Of a stretch of DNA of 6,136 bases, positions 4,758 through 6,136 are shown piece by piece; within the stretch, counting starts at the first letter, position 1; each line of letters begins with the position of its first letter. This DNA is from Candidatus Latescibacterota bacterium (GTDB lineage Bacteria; Latescibacterota; 4484-107): the NCBI GenBank assembly GCA_030613045.1, contig JAUWMS010000173.1:1-6136 (forward strand), given 5' to 3'. A program made the position numbers and the translations under genes. The notes under the pieces were generated by a model. It did not search any database, was not told where the DNA came from, and worked only from the letters and a program-made list of their open reading frames with translations.

Positions 4758-6136
4758 ATGACCACATCTTCCGTTTCAGAGCGTCGGCTCAGCGAGGTAT
4801 TGGGCATTCTTCTGATTGCCCTGTCCGTGCTCGTTGCGATCAGTCTCGTTTCGCATTCGTACGAGGATTATCCGAATTCCGACCTCAAAGCCGCTCAGGC
4901 GCAAAATTGGGCGGGAAAAATCGGGGCACAGATCTCTGATAAGCTCTTTTTCGCATTTGGCTATGGCGCTCTGGTGACGCCTGTGTTGCTGTTCCTGTGG
5001 GGGTGGAATCGGGTGCGTAAAGAGGCTATGCATAAGCTACTCGCCAGAACAGTGGGGATTCTAGTGCTGCTGGTGCTCTATTGCTCGGCCTCTGCGTTGC
5101 CCCCTTGGGATCGCAGTACGGCTTTTAAACTCGGGGGAACTATGGGATGTGGGTTAGCCTTTAAGTTTTTCATCCCCTATCTAGGGCGTATCGGAGCAGC
5201 CATCCTCGTCGTGGCTTTGGGAGCGGTCGTGCTGATTTTGGCTACGGGCCTATCCTTCGGCTGGATCTTTGCCCTTCTTGAAAAAGTGAAAAACATACGG
5301 CTCCCCTTCAGGCGAAAGAAAGCGGTACGCAAGCCGCAAAAGCCAAAATCGCCTCCAAAGCGGAAGGAGCGCGTCGAATCCAAACAGGAAGACGTCACAA
5401 CAATCAGGCGGGAAAGCGTTGCGGCCCCCTCTATGATCGAGTTTCATAAACCGGAGATTATCGAGCCGGACAAGGAAGAAAAAGGAATGCCCGCTCAGGC
5501 GGAAGCCTTGATCCCGCCGACTCAGCCTCTGGAGATTCTTTACCGGTTGCCCGCCTCTTCTCTGCTCGATCCCCCATCGGACAAGGGCGAGCGGCAGAGC
5601 AAAGAAAAGCTCCTCCAGAACGCAGAGACCTTAGAAGCGCGGCTGGAGGATTTCGGCGTGCAGGGCAAGGTCGTTCAGGTGCGGCCCGGCCCGGTGATCA
5701 CGCTGTACGAAGTGGAACCCGCTCCCGGGATCAAGGTCAGTCGCATCGTGAGCCTCTCCGACGATCTGGCGATGCTGATGCGGGCGAGCCGCATTCGGAT
5801 TCAGGCGCCGATTCCGGGACGGGGCGCAGTGGGTATCGAGATCCCCAATCCAAAGCCCGCCATCGTCTCGCTGCGGGAAATCATGGAATCCGAGGAATTT
5901 GTAAATTCACCCGCCAACATTCCACTTGCCCTGGGGAAAACCATCGCCGGAGACCCCTTCTGCGCGGATCTGGCTGCCATGCCGCATCTGTTGATCGCCG
6001 GGGCCACGGGAAGCGGCAAGTCGGTGTGCATCAATACCTTGATTTCCAGCATCCTCTTCAAATCTTCGCCCGAGGATGTGCGTTTCATTATGGTGGATCC
6101 AAAAATGCTGGAATTGTCCATGTACAACGACATCCC
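4758..6136 (+). CDS. ftsK: DNA translocase FtsK/SpoIIIE, N-terminal 459 residues (cut by window edge)
   Basis: FtsK sits in the division septum membrane and pumps chromosomal DNA with ATP so that the terminus is cleared and dimers are resolved by XerCD. Seen here: membrane segments at about 14-31, 64-82, 97-114 and 145-165 (FtsK_4TM domain); a basic and proline-rich linker at about 180-255; the LYRLPASSLLDPP block at 261-273 that opens the motor region; the alpha domain with VVQVRPGPVITLYEVEPAPG at 305-324; and the beta RecA-like domain with Walker A GATGSGKS at 415-422 and Walker B ending in D447 (VDPK). The linker is short, nearer the SpoIIIE type than the very long E. coli one. The ATG at 4758 follows GAGAGG by five bases, and an in-frame TGA at 4746-4748 rules out an earlier start. 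The C-terminal gamma domain lies beyond the window. Confidence 0.97.
   Translation, partial: MTTSSVSERRLSEVLGILLIALSVLVAISLVSHSYEDYPNSDLKAAQAQNWAGKIGAQISDKLFFAFGYGALVTPVLLFLWGWNRVRKEAMHKLLARTVGILVLLVLYCSASALPPWDRSTAFKLGGTMGCGLAFKFFIPYLGRIGAAILVVALGAVVLILATGLSFGWIFALLEKVKNIRLPFRRKKAVRKPQKPKSPPKRKERVESKQEDVTTIRRESVAAPSMIEFHKPEIIEPDKEEKGMPAQAEALIPPTQPLEILYRLPASSLLDPPSDKGERQSKEKLLQNAETLEARLEDFGVQGKVVQVRPGPVITLYEVEPAPGIKVSRIVSLSDDLAMLMRASRIRIQAPIPGRGAVGIEIPNPKPAIVSLREIMESEEFVNSPANIPLALGKTIAGDPFCADLAAMPHLLIAGATGSGKSVCINTLISSILFKSSPEDVRFIMVDPKMLELSMYNDI

Overview
The window carries bacterial chromosomal DNA with a stress and defence flavoured left part and a cell-division gene on the right. All genes up to about 4520 are on the minus strand; ftsK alone is on the plus strand and runs off the right edge. 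The phylum cannot be fixed from this sequence. Standard sigma70-like promoters, Shine-Dalgarno sites, an hrcA-grpE pair and a four-TM FtsK are all seen. The intergenic DNA is full of 7-bp tandem arrays, and a palindromic element begins TGGAGTGCGG. From memory, such elements are frequent in Planctomycetes-Verrucomicrobia-Chlamydiae-type and related environmental genomes, but this is only a weak pointer.

Layout from left to right. 1-38: the first 12 codons of a probable class-III aminotransferase (minus, cut by the edge). 108-1847: a stand-alone OLD-family protein, an ABC-type ATPase fused to a TOPRIM nuclease, a candidate anti-phage effector. It has its own predicted promoter (1955-1983) and a leader containing a 52-nt element that can fold as a compact three-way junction (1890-1941). 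2054-2677 grpE and 2739-3770 hrcA form a heat-shock pair, transcribed hrcA then grpE, with no dnaK after it and no CIRCE operator in the window. 3935-4518: a HicA toxin and HicB antitoxin pair, toxin first, with an ATGA overlap and a strong promoter so close to hicA that the mRNA is predicted to be leaderless or nearly so. 4578-4606: a divergent promoter for ftsK, followed by a leader with a GC hairpin and eight head-to-tail 7-bp repeats. 4758-6136: the N-terminal 459 residues of FtsK.

How the genes fit together: HrcA and GrpE belong to protein homeostasis and FtsK to chromosome segregation, so the backbone looks like housekeeping DNA. The OLD nuclease and HicAB look like accessory modules lodged on either side of hrcA-grpE, each with its own promoter. 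The most unusual features are non-coding: three separate intergenic arrays built on a strict 7-bp period but with different unit sequences (2696-2716, 3873-3921, 4692-4747), and the three-way-junction element in the leader of the nuclease gene.
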